A stretch of DNA of 64,000 nucleotides from Paracoccaceae bacterium (GCA_028284605.1 JANQRL010000010.1:57152-121151), one strand, 5' to 3'; positions 24,621 through 34,280 are shown, counted from the first letter of the stretch. Program-made: numbers and translations. Notes: generated from the letters alone by a model not told the origin.

Positions 24621-25364
24621 TCAGCCCTCGGCGCGTTCCTCGGCCACCACCGCCCGCATCTCGTCAAGCGGCAGGTAGCCCCTCAGCATCCGGTCGCCCA
24701 GCACGAACGTGGGCGTGCCGCTGATCTGAAGCCGCTGGCCCAGGGCGCGGTTCGTCGCGATCACCTCCGTCACATCCGGGCTCATCATCTCCACGAGGAT
24801 ATCGTCGGTCGGCAGGTCGAGCGTGTCGCCCAGCAGCCCGAGGCTCTCCTCCGTCACATCGCCCCGCATCGCCATCAGCGCGTCGGACACTTCCTTATAG
24901 GCGTCATCGCCCGAGACCAGCCGCGTCGCGATGGCAAAGCGGGAGGCCAGCACCGATTGCTCGCCGAGGATCGGGAATTCCTTGGTGATGATCCGCAGAT
25001 TGCCATCGCTCTCGATCAGTTCCGCCACTTCCGGATGGGCCCGGCGGCAGAAGCCGCAGCGGTAATCGATGAACTCCACAAGCGTCAGATCGCCCTCCGG
25101 ATTGCCGCCCTGCCAGGACGTCTCGTCCTCGAAGAGCGCCTCGGCATTGGTCCGGGCAAGCTCGCGGTCGAGTTCGGCCTGTGCCGCCGCCTCGCGCTCT
25201 TCCAGAACGCCGATCGCCTCCATCAGCACTTCGGGGTTTTCCAGAAGATAGGCCCGCACCTCGGCGCGAAACGCCTCCCGCTCGGCCGCGCTCATCGTCT
25301 CCAGATCGAGGGCGGCGAGCGGCGTGGCGGCGAGGCCGAGGGCAAGAAGGGCAGGGCGCAGCAT
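24621..25364 (-). CDS. DsbA-family periplasmic thiol oxidoreductase
   Basis: This 247-residue exported thioredoxin-fold protein is of the DsbA/Com1 type. The signal peptide is MLRPALLALGLAATPLAALD. A helical N-terminal region (EREAFRAEVRAYLLENPEVLMEAI) precedes the thioredoxin domain with active site DYRCGFCRRAHPE (CGFC) and the cis-proline segment GTPTFV. ATG 25364 is preferred because GAGGAG lies six bases before it; an in-frame ATG at 25370 overlaps the stop of the M48 gene (ATGA). It follows the M48 protease in an operon, so both act on envelope protein folding or quality control. Confidence 0.88.
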   Translation of the reverse strand: MLRPALLALGLAATPLAALDLETMSAAEREAFRAEVRAYLLENPEVLMEAIGVLEEREAAAQAELDRELARTNAEALFEDETSWQGGNPEGDLTLVEFIDYRCGFCRRAHPEVAELIESDGNLRIITKEFPILGEQSVLASRFAIATRLVSGDDAYKEVSDALMAMRGDVTEESLGLLGDTLDLPTDDILVEMMSPDVTEVIATNRALGQRLQISGTPTFVLGDRMLRGYLPLDEMRAVVAEERAEG

Positions 25365-25366
25365 CG

Positions 25367-26701
25367 TCATCTCCTCGTCAGGCTTTCCGCGGCAGTGAGC
25401 ACATCCTGGGCCCGCTGCCAAGGGACCGAACCGCGCGGCAATTGGCCGGCGGCGCGGGTCGCGTGGATCACCGCGTCGTCGAAGCGGCCGATCAGGGCAT
25501 AACGTTCGGCCACGGCAAGGCTCGCCTCTCCGCCCCGCCCGGCGCGGGCATAGGCGAGGCCCAGATCGCGCAGCAATCGGGGCGAGCGGAAGTCCCGCGC
25601 CCGAGCCTGTTCCAGCGCCCGCAGCGCCCGTGCATTGCCGTCCGCGGTGTCGAGCGCCAAGAGCGCCCGGCCGTAGCCGCCGAGAATCAGCGCATCGCGG
25701 GGCGCGAGCTGCACCGCGCGGGCGTAAGCGTTCACCGCCGCCGCGGCCTGCCGGTTCTCCAGCAGGATCTGGCCCTTCAGCTCATGCACGAACGGGTCAT
25801 CCGGCCGCGCCGCGACGAGGGCATTGATCGCCCGTGCCGCCTCCGACGGGTTCGGCGTCCGGTGATAGGCCACCGCCCGGCGCATCAGCGAGATCGCATC
25901 GGTACTGCCCCGCGTGCGGCGCAGGGTCCAGCTCGGCGCCTGGGTGAAGGCGGAGAGCTTGCCCTTCGCGCGGGCGAACCAGTAATTCGCGGCGTTGTCC
26001 TCGCCGCCGCGCCCGGGATTGGCGGCCACGAGCGCCTCGAGCGCCCGGACCCGCTCGCGCGTGAGGGGATGGGTGCGTAGGTAAGGGTCCTGCCGCCCCA
26101 CCGGGAGCATCTCCTGACCGACGAAGATCTCCAGCACCTGCACGGCCGCCATCGGATCGACGCCGGCACTGAGCAGATAGCGGATGCTCGACCGGTCGGC
26201 GGCGGCCTCTTCCGCCCTTGTATGGGACAGAAACCGCCGTTGCGCGGCACTTGCCGTCCCCGCCGCAACACCCGCCGCGGCCCGGCCGTCGCCGCTCGCC
26301 GCACCGGCGACACCTGCGAGCAGCATGCCGAGGCCGGCGGCGTTGTTCGCCGAGCGCATATTCGCCATCCGGCGCGCGATATGGCCGTTGGCGATATGGG
26401 CGGCCTCGTGGGCGATCACCGCCTGAAGCTGGGCCGCGCTTTCGAGCCGCAGGATCAGTCCGGAATGTAGGAAGATCGCCCGTCCATCCGCGACGAAGGC
26501 GTTCATCGACCTGTCCTGGATCACCAGAATGCGGACCTGCCCGGGCGAGAGCCCGGCGGCATTCAGGATCGGCCGGGCCAGCTCGCCGAGCGCCGTCTCG
26601 ATCTCGGAATCGCGGATCAGGGTCAGGGCCCGGGCCGGGTTCGCGACGGTCAGGGCGACAAGGGCGGCCAGGGCCAGGAGCCGGATCGCGGCAAGATGCA
26701 T
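25367..26701 (-). CDS. M48-family metalloprotease with TPR tail (BepA-like)
   Basis: This 444-residue exported zinc protease has a signal peptide at residues 1-26. The catalytic motif HEAAHIANGH (around residue 90) is followed by the third ligand in HTRAEEAAADRSS. The C-terminal half consists of alpha-helical repeats of TPR type (YARAVQLAPRDALILGGYGRALL and similar). This matches BepA/YfgC, which handles outer-membrane protein assembly and clears misfolded LptD. GGAGG lies 8 bases before ATG 26701. It is translationally linked to the DsbA-like gene downstream. Confidence 0.88.
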   Translation of the reverse strand: MHLAAIRLLALAALVALTVANPARALTLIRDSEIETALGELARPILNAAGLSPGQVRILVIQDRSMNAFVADGRAIFLHSGLILRLESAAQLQAVIAHEAAHIANGHIARRMANMRSANNAAGLGMLLAGVAGAASGDGRAAAGVAAGTASAAQRRFLSHTRAEEAAADRSSIRYLLSAGVDPMAAVQVLEIFVGQEMLPVGRQDPYLRTHPLTRERVRALEALVAANPGRGGEDNAANYWFARAKGKLSAFTQAPSWTLRRTRGSTDAISLMRRAVAYHRTPNPSEAARAINALVAARPDDPFVHELKGQILLENRQAAAAVNAYARAVQLAPRDALILGGYGRALLALDTADGNARALRALEQARARDFRSPRLLRDLGLAYARAGRGGEASLAVAERYALIGRFDDAVIHATRAAGQLPRGSVPWQRAQDVLTAAESLTRR

Positions 26702-26765
26702 TGACGAAGCCTCCGGCAGGCGGGCAGAACGGCAAAAACGGAACAGGGCGAGCATAGGGGGCACA

Positions 26766-27929
26766 ATGCGGAACTCAAGGCGCAGCGCGGTCGATCCCTT
26801 CATCGTGATGGATGTCATGGAGGCGGCGCGGGCGGCGGAGGAGGCCGGGCGCCACATCATCCATATGGAGGTCGGTCAGCCCGGCACCGGCGCCCCGGCG
26901 GAGGCGCGGGCCCGGCTCGCCCATGACATGGAGGCGGGTCCCCTGGGCTATTCCGTGGCCCTCGGCATCCCGGAGCTGCGCGCCCAGATCGCCCGGCTCT
27001 ACGGCGAATGGTACGGGCTCGACCTGAACCCGGATCGGGTGGTGATCACCTCGGGCGCCTCCGGCGGCTTCCTGCTCGCCTTCTCCGCGCTCTTTGATAC
27101 AGGCGCGCGGGTCGGGCTCGGCGAGCCCTGCTACCCGTCCTACCGCCAGATTCTTCGGGCCCTCGATCTGGAGCCGGTGGGTATTCCGACCACCCTCGAC
27201 ACGCGCCTGCAACCGGTGGCGGCGGATGTCACGGCGCATCGGCTGGACGGGCTGATCGTCGCCTCGCCGGGCAATCCCTCGGGCACGATGCTGGGGCGGG
27301 AGGAGATGACGGCGCTCGCGGGGGCCTGCGCGGAGGCCGATATCGCGTTCCTGTCCGACGAAATCTACCACGGGATCGAATATGAGGCAAAGGCGGTCTC
27401 GGCCCTCGAAGTCACCGACGAGGTCTATGTCCTGAACTCCTTTTCCAAGTATTTCTCGATGACCGGCTGGCGGGCGGGCTGGATGGTCGTACCCGACGAC
27501 CATGTCCGCACCATCGAGCGGCTGGCCCAGAACATGTTCATCTGCGCGCCCCATGCGGCCCAGCGGCTGGCGCTCTATGCGATGGAATGCGGCGCCGAGT
27601 TGCAGACCAACCTCGCCGTCTATGCCGAGAACCGGCGGCTGATGATCGAGGGGCTGCCGAAGGCCGGCTTCGCCCATGTCGCGCCGCCCGATGGCGCCTT
27701 CTACGTCTATGCCGATGTGAGCGACCTGACCGATGACAGCCGCGCCTTCGCCGCCGAGATTCTCGACAAGGCGGGCGTGGCGGTGACCCCGGGGCTCGAT
27801 TTCGACCCCCATCGCGGGCACCACTGGCTGCGGTTTTCCTATGCCCGCAGTACCGAGGACATCCGCGAGGGGCTGGATCGGCTCGCCCGCTTCATGGCCG
27901 GGCGCGAGGTGGAGAGCGTGGCGTTTTGA
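26766..27929 (+). CDS. PLP-dependent aminotransferase, class I/II
   Basis: This 387-residue fold-type I aminotransferase has the glycine-containing GYSVALGIPELRAQIARLYGEWY, the tyrosine/asparagine substrate site ASPGNPSGTMLG, FLSDEIYHGIEY and the PLP lysine in NSFSKYFSMTGWRAGW (around residue 233). The arginine that binds the substrate carboxylate is in HWLRFSYA. The amino-acid substrate cannot be assigned. ATG 26766 is divergent from the M48 gene with 64 bases between. Its TGA overlaps the start of a dispersed AT-rich motif. Confidence 0.9.
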   Translation: MRNSRRSAVDPFIVMDVMEAARAAEEAGRHIIHMEVGQPGTGAPAEARARLAHDMEAGPLGYSVALGIPELRAQIARLYGEWYGLDLNPDRVVITSGASGGFLLAFSALFDTGARVGLGEPCYPSYRQILRALDLEPVGIPTTLDTRLQPVAADVTAHRLDGLIVASPGNPSGTMLGREEMTALAGACAEADIAFLSDEIYHGIEYEAKAVSALEVTDEVYVLNSFSKYFSMTGWRAGWMVVPDDHVRTIERLAQNMFICAPHAAQRLALYAMECGAELQTNLAVYAENRRLMIEGLPKAGFAHVAPPDGAFYVYADVSDLTDDSRAFAAEILDKAGVAVTPGLDFDPHRGHHWLRFSYARSTEDIREGLDRLARFMAGREVESVAF

Positions 27930-27952
27930 GTATTTTGCGCCAAATGAAGGGG
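27928..27952 (+). repeat. Dispersed motif GAGTATTTTG/CGCCAAATGAAG, copy 2
   Basis: It starts within the TGA stop of the aminotransferase gene and ends 13 bases before the amidase start. Two positions differ from the other two copies. There is no terminator hairpin beside this copy. Confidence 0.75.
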
Positions 27953-27964
27953 CTGGGTGGCGCC

Positions 27965-29269
27965 ATGCCTTCGAGGGCGGCGCTGGGGACCGGGGAAAGG
28001 GCACCTTGGGACGGCCCTGGCAGTGCGAAAGATCGGGCGTGTGGCGTCTTCGCTCGGCTCGGGGCGGTCGTCTGCGCCCTGTTTCTGACGCTGGGGCAAG
28101 GCGCGATGGCGCAGGAGTTCTCGGCGCTGGCCCGGCTCGATGTGGCCCAGAGTCAGGTGGTGGATGACGGCGCCGGGCTGACGCTCGACCTCTATCTCAG
28201 CCAGCCGGTGCCGTTCCGGATCTTCACCCTCGATGCGCCGCGCCGGCTGGTGCTCGATTTCCGGGAGGTGGATTTTCGCGGCGCCACCCGGGCCGGGATG
28301 CTGAATGCCGACGGGGCGACGGACCTGCGCTTCGGCCCGCTCCGGCCCGGCTGGAGCCGGATGGTGGTGGACCTGGCCGGGCCGAAAGCCGTGACCAGTG
28401 CCGGAATGGAGGTCGATGAGGTCGTCGGCACCGCCCATCTCGTCGTCCGCCTCGATCCGGCGAGCGAGGAAGCGTTTGCCGAAGCAGCCGGCGCCCCGCC
28501 CGATCCCGACTGGGCGCTGATCGCCGCCGACCCGACCCTTCCGCCCCCTGCACCGCCGGAAGAGGGCGGCCCGCTGATCGTTGTCATCGACCCCGGCCAT
28601 GGCGGCATCGACCCGGGCGCGGAACATGCCGGCGTGCGCGAGTCCGACCTGATGCTGACGCTCGGCCTGGAACTGGCGGAGGCCGTCACCCGCTCCGGCA
28701 TGCGCGCCGTCCTGACACGTAATTCGGACGTCTTCGTGCCGCTCTCCGAGCGCCTGACCATCGCCCGCAACGCCGGCGCCGATGTCTTCCTGTCGCTCCA
28801 TGCTGACGCGCTGGAAGGGGAACAGGCAAGGGGCGCCTCGATCTACACGCTCTCGGAGGACGCCACCGACCGCGCCTCCGAACGGATGGCCGAGCGCCAT
28901 AACCGGGGCGATCTGCTGGCGGGCATGGACCTGTCGCAGGAGGACGACACCATCGCCAAGGTGCTCATGGACCTCGCCCGGATCGAGACCGGCCCGGCGG
29001 GGGAGCGGCTGTCGGAGGCCCTCGTGGCGGCGCTTCTTGCCGAAGGCGCAGTGGTCAACAACCGGCCGCAGCGGCAGGCGATGCTGGCCGTCCTGCTCTC
29101 GGCGGATTTTCCCTCTGTGCTGGTCGAGGTCGGGTTCCTGTCGAACCCCGCCGACCGTGAGCGCCTGACTACGGCCGAGGGCCGAGCAACAGTGGTTGCG
29201 GGGCTGGTCCGGGGGCTCCAGGTCTGGGCCGCGGAAGAAGAGGCCCTCGCTCCGCTGATCCGGCAGTAA
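27965..29269 (+). CDS. N-acetylmuramoyl-L-alanine amidase with AMIN domain
   Basis: This 434-residue exported Amidase_3 enzyme cleaves the stem peptide from glycan strands in the periplasm during cell separation. A hydrophobic signal region is near residues 30-48 (LGAVVCALFLTLGQGAMAQ). The AMIN domain is at residues 55-165, and the catalytic domain from about 200 shows VIDPGHGGIDPGA, a zinc glutamate in AGVRESDL, FLSLHADA and VEVGFLSNPADRE. The signal peptide is preceded by an unusually long N-terminus of about 30 residues, so the start is uncertain; ATG 27965 is the best in-frame choice. mrcA follows and completes a cell-wall pair. Confidence 0.88.
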   Translation: MPSRAALGTGERAPWDGPGSAKDRACGVFARLGAVVCALFLTLGQGAMAQEFSALARLDVAQSQVVDDGAGLTLDLYLSQPVPFRIFTLDAPRRLVLDFREVDFRGATRAGMLNADGATDLRFGPLRPGWSRMVVDLAGPKAVTSAGMEVDEVVGTAHLVVRLDPASEEAFAEAAGAPPDPDWALIAADPTLPPPAPPEEGGPLIVVIDPGHGGIDPGAEHAGVRESDLMLTLGLELAEAVTRSGMRAVLTRNSDVFVPLSERLTIARNAGADVFLSLHADALEGEQARGASIYTLSEDATDRASERMAERHNRGDLLAGMDLSQEDDTIAKVLMDLARIETGPAGERLSEALVAALLAEGAVVNNRPQRQAMLAVLLSADFPSVLVEVGFLSNPADRERLTTAEGRATVVAGLVRGLQVWAAEEEALAPLIRQ

Positions 29270-29319
29270 ATCCTCGCGCAGCCGTGACGAAACACCGGCA
29301 GAACCCGGCCGAACGCCTT

Positions 29320-29348
29320 TTGACCCGGGACCGGTGGCCCCATATAAG
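29320..29348 (+). promoter_or_regulatory. Sigma-70-type promoter of mrcA
   Basis: TTGACC (29320-29325), a 17-base spacer and TATAAG (29343-29348) lie 29 bases before the TTG start. It is a near-consensus housekeeping promoter, strong for such GC-rich DNA. Confidence 0.75.
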
Positions 29349-29377
29349 GACGCAACCCGAGCGAAAGGCCGAGTTTC

Positions 29378-31885
29378 TTGATCCTGCGCCCCATCCTGTC
29401 GTTCTTCGGCGCCCTCTTTTCGATGGTGACGCTGGGGGCAGCCATGTTCGCGCTGACAGTCGGCGCGGTCTTCTACATGTATGGCCGCGACCTGCCGTCC
29501 TACGAGACGCTGGCCCAATACACCCCGAAGACGATCAGCCGGATCTACTCCTCCGAAGGCCAGATCATCGACGAGTTCGCGGTGGAGCGGCGGCTCTTCA
29601 CCCCGGCGCAGGAAATCCCGGACCTGGTGAAACAGGCTTTCATCTCCGCCGAGGACAAGGAGTTCTACAACCACCCGGGCTACGACATCCGCCAGATGGG
29701 TGCGGCGCTGATCGATGCGGTGCGGACACGGGGCGAGGAACTGCGCGGCGCCTCGACGATCACCCAGCAAGTGATGAAGAACTTCCTGCTTTCGTCGGAC
29801 CGCACCGCCGAGCGCAAGATCAAGGAGATCATCCTCGCCGCGCGCATGGAAAACTCCATGTCGAAGGAGCGCATCCTTGAGCTTTATCTCAACGAGATCT
29901 TCCTCGGACAGAATGCCTATGGGGTGACCGCCGCGGCGCAGGTCTATTTCAACAAGGCGCTGTCGGAACTGAGCCCGGGGGAGGCCGCCTATCTCGCCTC
30001 GCTCCCCAAGGCGCCGTCGAACCGGCACCCGGTGCGGCACCGCGACGAAGCGATCTTCTGGCGCAACAACACGCTCCGCGAGATGTACGAGAACGGCTAT
30101 ATCGACGAGGCGACCTTTCACGCCGAGCGCGATGCGCCGCTGATGACCGTGCAGGGCGGCGATTACGAGAGCTTCCGTTCCGCGCTGCCGGACCGTGACT
30201 ACTTCACCGACGAAATCCGCCGCCAGCTCTCGCGCGATTTCGGGCAGGAGGAGTTCTTTACCGGGGGCCTCAGTGTCCGGGCGACCATCGATCCCGACCT
30301 TCAGGACTCCGCCGCCGTGGCCTTGCGCGCGGCGCTGGAACGCTATGACCGGGGCGTTGGTATCTGGCGCGGAACCGGCGAGGCGATCCCCGCCGAGGCG
30401 CTTGAAAACGAGGAGGCGTGGCGGGCGGCGCTGGCCGAGGCCGATGTAGCCCGCGATGTCGTGCTGGAGAACCCCTGGTTTCCCGCGGTGGTGCTCGACG
30501 TGGCCGAGCAGAGCCTCACCCTCGGCGTCGAGGGCGTGGACGGCACCGTCTCTGTCCCGCGCGAGGACATCGCCTGGATGCGCGGCGATTTCTTCGACAA
30601 TTTCGAGCCCGGCGAGGTGGTCCATACCCGCCGGATGACCAACGATAGCGATGGCTCGCTCATTCGCTGGAGCCTGCGTCAGGTGCCCCGGGTGCAGGGC
30701 GGCTTCATGGCGATGGATGTCAATACCGGGCGCGTTCTGGCCATGCAGGGCGGCTTCTCCTACCAGCATTCGGTGTTCAACCGCGCGACCCAGGCGAACC
30801 GGCAGCCCGGCTCTGCCTTCAAGCCCTTCGTCTTCGCCGCCGCCCTCGACTCGGGCTATTCGCCGGCGACCATCGTGGTCGATGCGCCCATCGAGGTGGT
30901 TGCGGGGGGCGAGCTCTGGCGGCCGATGAACGCGTCCGACCGGTTCTACGGGCCGACCCCGCTCAGGACCGGCATCGAGCAGTCGCGCAACGTGATGACC
31001 GTGCGGCTCGCCCAGGAGATCGGGATGGATCTGGTCGCGAGCTATGCCGAGGAATTCGGTGTCTATCGGCGCATGAATGCCTTTCTCGCCTCCGCCCTCG
31101 GTTCGGAGGAGACCACGCTCTACAGGATGGTTGCGGCCTATGCGATGTTCGCCAATGGCGGCGAGCGGGTGGAGCCGACCCTTGTGGACCGTATCCAGGA
31201 CCGGTTCGGGCGCACGATCTACCGCCATGACCCGCGTAGCTGCGAGGATTGCGGCGAGGCGTTCCTGCCCGCCGGCGCCATGCCGCGGATCACGTCGGAC
31301 CGCGAGCGGGTGATGAACGCGGTCACCGCCTATCAGCTCACCTCGATGATGGAGGGGGTCGTGTTGCGCGGCACGGCGCGCGGCATCGATCTTCCGGTGC
31401 CGATCGCCGGCAAGACAGGCACGACGAACGAGGCCAAGGATGTCTGGTTCATCGGCTTTTCATCCAATATCGTCGCAGGCTGCTATATCGGCTTCGACCA
31501 GCCCCGGTCGCTCGGCCGCGGCGCCTCGGGCGGCGGCATGTGCGGGCCGGTCTTTCAGAGCTTCATGCAGGATGCGGTGGCGCGCTATGGCGGCGGCCAG
31601 TTCCGGGTGCCCGAGGAATGCCAGTTCATCAAGATCGACCGGTTCTCCGGCGCCCGGCTGCCCGATACGGCGAGCGGGCCCAATGTGGTCTCGGAGTGCT
31701 TCCGACTTGGCGAGGAGCCGGTCTTTGGCATCACCTTCGACGGCGGTTTTGCCATGGCCGCCGACCTGCCGCTCTTTGACGAGGTCCGCCCCGGTGCGAC
31801 CCAGGTCCGCAATGCCGAGGGCGGCACCGCCACAGTGGGCCCGAAGGCGAGCTTCGGCACGCTGAGTTCTGGCGGGCTCTACTGA
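29378..31885 (+). CDS. mrcA: Penicillin-binding protein 1A, bifunctional
   Basis: This 835-residue inner-membrane enzyme polymerises and cross-links peptidoglycan. A membrane anchor lies at residues 5-32. The glycosyltransferase domain shows SAEDKEFYNHPGYD and GASTITQQVMKN. The transpeptidase domain has the serine motif SAFK (in QPGSAFKPFVFA), SRN and KTG (GKTGTTNEAKD). An OB-like insert separates the two, as in other PBP1A proteins. TTG 29378 is the start: AAAGG lies 9 bases before it and relatives begin the same way. A good sigma-70 promoter lies in the gap, so it can be made independently of the amidase upstream. Confidence 0.95.
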   Translation: MILRPILSFFGALFSMVTLGAAMFALTVGAVFYMYGRDLPSYETLAQYTPKTISRIYSSEGQIIDEFAVERRLFTPAQEIPDLVKQAFISAEDKEFYNHPGYDIRQMGAALIDAVRTRGEELRGASTITQQVMKNFLLSSDRTAERKIKEIILAARMENSMSKERILELYLNEIFLGQNAYGVTAAAQVYFNKALSELSPGEAAYLASLPKAPSNRHPVRHRDEAIFWRNNTLREMYENGYIDEATFHAERDAPLMTVQGGDYESFRSALPDRDYFTDEIRRQLSRDFGQEEFFTGGLSVRATIDPDLQDSAAVALRAALERYDRGVGIWRGTGEAIPAEALENEEAWRAALAEADVARDVVLENPWFPAVVLDVAEQSLTLGVEGVDGTVSVPREDIAWMRGDFFDNFEPGEVVHTRRMTNDSDGSLIRWSLRQVPRVQGGFMAMDVNTGRVLAMQGGFSYQHSVFNRATQANRQPGSAFKPFVFAAALDSGYSPATIVVDAPIEVVAGGELWRPMNASDRFYGPTPLRTGIEQSRNVMTVRLAQEIGMDLVASYAEEFGVYRRMNAFLASALGSEETTLYRMVAAYAMFANGGERVEPTLVDRIQDRFGRTIYRHDPRSCEDCGEAFLPAGAMPRITSDRERVMNAVTAYQLTSMMEGVVLRGTARGIDLPVPIAGKTGTTNEAKDVWFIGFSSNIVAGCYIGFDQPRSLGRGASGGGMCGPVFQSFMQDAVARYGGGQFRVPEECQFIKIDRFSGARLPDTASGPNVVSECFRLGEEPVFGITFDGGFAMAADLPLFDEVRPGATQVRNAEGGTATVGPKASFGTLSSGGLY

Positions 31886-31987
31886 GCGGCCCGCATTTCC
31901 GGTCAGCTTGTCTTGGCGACCGGCGCGGGATAGATCGGCCCGACGGACTTACCCGACCTATCCACGTGGACTTCGGATCTTAGACCC

Positions 31988-33115
31988 ATGCGTGCAGAGA
32001 CGCAGAACATCGTCGCGGCGATCGAAAAATCGCTCGAACTTCTGGCCCAGCGGATGGATCGGGAGACGGCGCCGCATCGGCTCGAGGAGTTCAACGCGCG
32101 GGTTGAGGACCCGACACTCTGGGACGATCCGGCGGCGGCGCAGAAGCTGATGCGCGAGCGCCAGATGCTGGTCGACGCGATGGAGACCTATGACCGGATC
32201 AGCACCGAGATGACCGACAATGTCGAGCTGATCGTGCTGGGCGAGGCGGAGGGCGATGCCGAGGTCGTGGGCGAAGCCGAGGAGTCGCTCGCGAAGCTGA
32301 AAGGGCTGGCGGCGGAGAAGGAGCTGGAGGCCCTGCTCGACGGCGAGGCGGACGGCAACGACACCTTCCTGGAGATCAATTCCGGCGCCGGCGGCACCGA
32401 GAGCTGCGACTGGGCGGCGATGCTGGCGCGGATGTATGTCCGCTGGGCGGAAAAGAAGGGCTACTCCGTCGAGCTGCAATCGGAGAGTGCCGGCGAAGAG
32501 GCCGGGATCAAATCCGCCGCCTACAAGATTTCGGGGCCGAACGCCTATGGCTGGCTGAAATCGGAATCGGGCGTCCATCGCCTGGTGCGTATCTCGCCCT
32601 ATGACAGCGCGGCGCGGCGGCACACCTCGTTTTCCTCCGTCTGGGTCTATCCGGTGGTGGACGACAATATCGAGATCGAGGTGAACCCTTCCGAGATTCG
32701 GATCGACACCTACCGATCCTCGGGCGCCGGCGGGCAGCATGTGAACACCACCGACTCCGCGGTGCGGATCACCCATCTGCCGACCGGGATCGTGGTGACG
32801 TCTTCGGAGAAATCCCAGCACCAGAACCGCGATATCGCGATGAAGGCGCTGAAATCGCGCCTCTATCAGATGGAACTGGACCGCCGGAACGCGGCGATCA
32901 GCGAGGCCCATGAGGCCAAGGGCGAGGCCGGCTGGGGCAACCAGATCCGGTCCTACGTGTTGCAGCCCTACCAAATGGTGAAGGACCTGCGGACCGGGGT
33001 AGAGACCTCGGACACCCAGGGCGTGCTCGACGGCGATCTCGATGCCTTCATGGCCGCGACGCTGGCCCTCGATGTCTCCGGCAAGACCCGCGCCGAGGCC
33101 CAGGCCGAGGGGTAG
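31988..33115 (+). CDS. prfB: Peptide chain release factor 2
   Basis: This 375-residue release factor recognises UAA and UGA stops. It shows the peptidyl-tRNA hydrolysis motif [18 protein letters not shown] and a codon-recognition segment [13 protein letters not shown], where SPY replaces the SPF of E. coli RF2. The frame is open from ATG 31988 to the stop, so no programmed frameshift near codon 25 is needed, unlike in E. coli. A terminator hairpin follows, with the IS630 element inserted five bases beyond its T tract. Confidence 0.95.
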   Translation: MRAETQNIVAAIEKSLELLAQRMDRETAPHRLEEFNARVEDPTLWDDPAAAQKLMRERQMLVDAMETYDRISTEMTDNVELIVLGEAEGDAEVVGEAEESLAKLKGLAAEKELEALLDGEADGNDTFLEINSGAGGTESCDWAAMLARMYVRWAEKKGYSVELQSESAGEEAGIKSAAYKISGPNAYGWLKSESGVHRLVRISPYDSAARRHTSFSSVWVYPVVDDNIEIEVNPSEIRIDTYRSSGAGGQHVNTTDSAVRITHLPTGIVVTSSEKSQHQNRDIAMKALKSRLYQMELDRRNAAISEAHEAKGEAGWGNQIRSYVLQPYQMVKDLRTGVETSDTQGVLDGDLDAFMAATLALDVSGKTRAEAQAEG

Positions 33116-33143
33116 CCTTTGCCGAGGGCGGCGTGATCCAGAC

Positions 33144-33166
33144 GGGCGCTTCCGCGCGCTCTTTTT
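33144..33166 (+). terminator. Terminator after prfB
   Basis: GCGC-TTCC-GCGC (33146-33157) with a C/G-rich flank is followed by TC and five T residues. The core is the same as in the tRNA-Asp terminator at 18950, including the CTTCCGCGCGCTC string. Confidence 0.65.
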
Positions 33167-33257
33167 CAGCTAGAGCGTTTTGCGCCTAATCGGATTCGGG
33201 ATTCCCTTTTGTCTTGATGCGTGATTCCTTGTCGGAAAACAGACAAGGGCGGTCGAT

Positions 33258-33620
33258 ATGGGCAAACCTCATCCGTTGGAACTCAGGCAGCGTGTGGTGG
33301 CGCATGTCGAGGCGGGAAACACGCATCACTCAGCAGCCGCGCGGTTCGATGTGTCGGTCAAATTCGTCAATGACATGGTCAAGTTGAAACGCGCGACTGG
33401 ATCGCTTTCGCCGAAGCGCCAGGGCAATCCGGGCATTGGCAAACTGACGCCGCATGAAGACTGGGTGCGCACGCAGGTGAGAGCCAAAGGTGAGGTCACG
33501 CTTGAAGAAATGGCCGAACTCTTGGCGGTGGAGCGCGGAGTCCGCGCCCATCCCAGCTCGGTCTGGCGGCTCTTCCGGAGGCTAGGGCTGACGCATAAAA
33601 AAAGACCTTCAGGCGCTTGA
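33258..33620 (+). CDS. IS630 transposase, first reading frame (helix-turn-helix part)
   Basis: These 120 residues form the DNA-binding N-terminal part of an IS630 transposase: [20 protein letters not shown], a homeodomain-like helix-turn-helix ([23 protein letters not shown]) and a second winged-helix part. The frame ends ten codons after a run of seven A residues (33597-33603). Reading continues naturally in the other frame as [18 protein letters not shown], so a full transposase needs a shift equal to loss of one A. This could be programmed slippage or an inactivating insertion. Confidence 0.88.
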   Translation: MGKPHPLELRQRVVAHVEAGNTHHSAAARFDVSVKFVNDMVKLKRATGSLSPKRQGNPGIGKLTPHEDWVRTQVRAKGEVTLEEMAELLAVERGVRAHPSSVWRLFRRLGLTHKKRPSGA

Positions 33621-33636
33621 GCAGAAACGTGCGAAA

Positions 33637-34212
33637 GTGGCCCGCCAACGGCATGTTTGGATCGCGCACCGCCAACCCTTCATGGCGCATATGCTCGAAC
33701 GTATTGGCTTTTTGGATGAGACCTGGCTGAAGACCAACATGGCCAAGACCACGGGCTGGGCACCGCGCGGGCGGCGGTTGGTCGATCACGCGCCTTTCGG
33801 GCACTGGCGCACGCAGACCTTTGTTGCCACGCTGCGCCATGATCGGCTGGATGCGCCTTGGGTCATTGACGGCACCATGAACCGTGCCACTTTCGACACC
33901 TACATTGAAACCCAGCTCGCGCCGACCCTGCGCAAAGGGGACGTGATCATCTTGGACAACCTGTCCAGCCACAAAAGCGCCCATGCCGCCGAGACGCTGC
34001 GTGGCGTCGGCGCATGGTTCTTATTCCTGCCGCCTTACTCACCCGATCTCAACCCCATCGAGATGGCTTTCTCCAAGCTCAAGGCGCTGATCAGAAAGGC
34101 AACAGCCAGAACATACGATGCGCTATGGACCGCTGTTGGCAGTGTCTGCGATCTCTTCACAGACGAAGAGTGCTTCAACTTCTTCAAAGCCGCAGGATAT
34201 GGAACCGATTAA
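33637..34212 (+). CDS. IS630 transposase, second reading frame (DDE catalytic part)
   Basis: These 191 residues (from GTG 33637, though the true product probably enters by frameshift at 33597) carry the DDE domain. The first Asp is in [11 protein letters not shown], the second in [12 protein letters not shown] and the Glu in [12 protein letters not shown]. All three catalytic acids are present, so the domain looks intact. The stop lies inside the right inverted repeat. Confidence 0.88.
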   Translation: MARQRHVWIAHRQPFMAHMLERIGFLDETWLKTNMAKTTGWAPRGRRLVDHAPFGHWRTQTFVATLRHDRLDAPWVIDGTMNRATFDTYIETQLAPTLRKGDVIILDNLSSHKSAHAAETLRGVGAWFLFLPPYSPDLNPIEMAFSKLKALIRKATARTYDALWTAVGSVCDLFTDEECFNFFKAAGYGTD

Positions 34213-34280
34213 ACGCAATACGCTCTAGTGTCGAGGCGATGCACCGGCCGGGCCGGGGCGTGGGTGGCATCGGTGGTGAT

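Larger units (their letters stand above)
33173..34225 (+). mobile_element. IS630-family insertion sequence, about 1.05 kb
   Basis: The terminal inverted repeats are GAGCGTTTTGCGCCTAATCGG at the left and GAGCGTATTGCGTTTAATCGG (read from the right end), with three mismatches in 21. Each end abuts TA (33171-33172 and 34226-34227), the expected IS630/Tc1-type target duplication. Two overlapping-frame transposase genes fill the element. The flanks, once joined across TA, rebuild the intergenic module also seen downstream of tRNA-Asp. Confidence 0.93.

Noticed and set aside
27839..31228. 1,129-codon frame antisense to the amidase and mrcA genes
   Set aside because: It is antisense to two genes with complete catalytic motifs, and its own sequence has no family features.
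31988..32100. Programmed frameshift in prfB
   Set aside because: The reading frame is continuous from ATG 31988, with no in-frame TGA near codon 25, so no recoding is needed.
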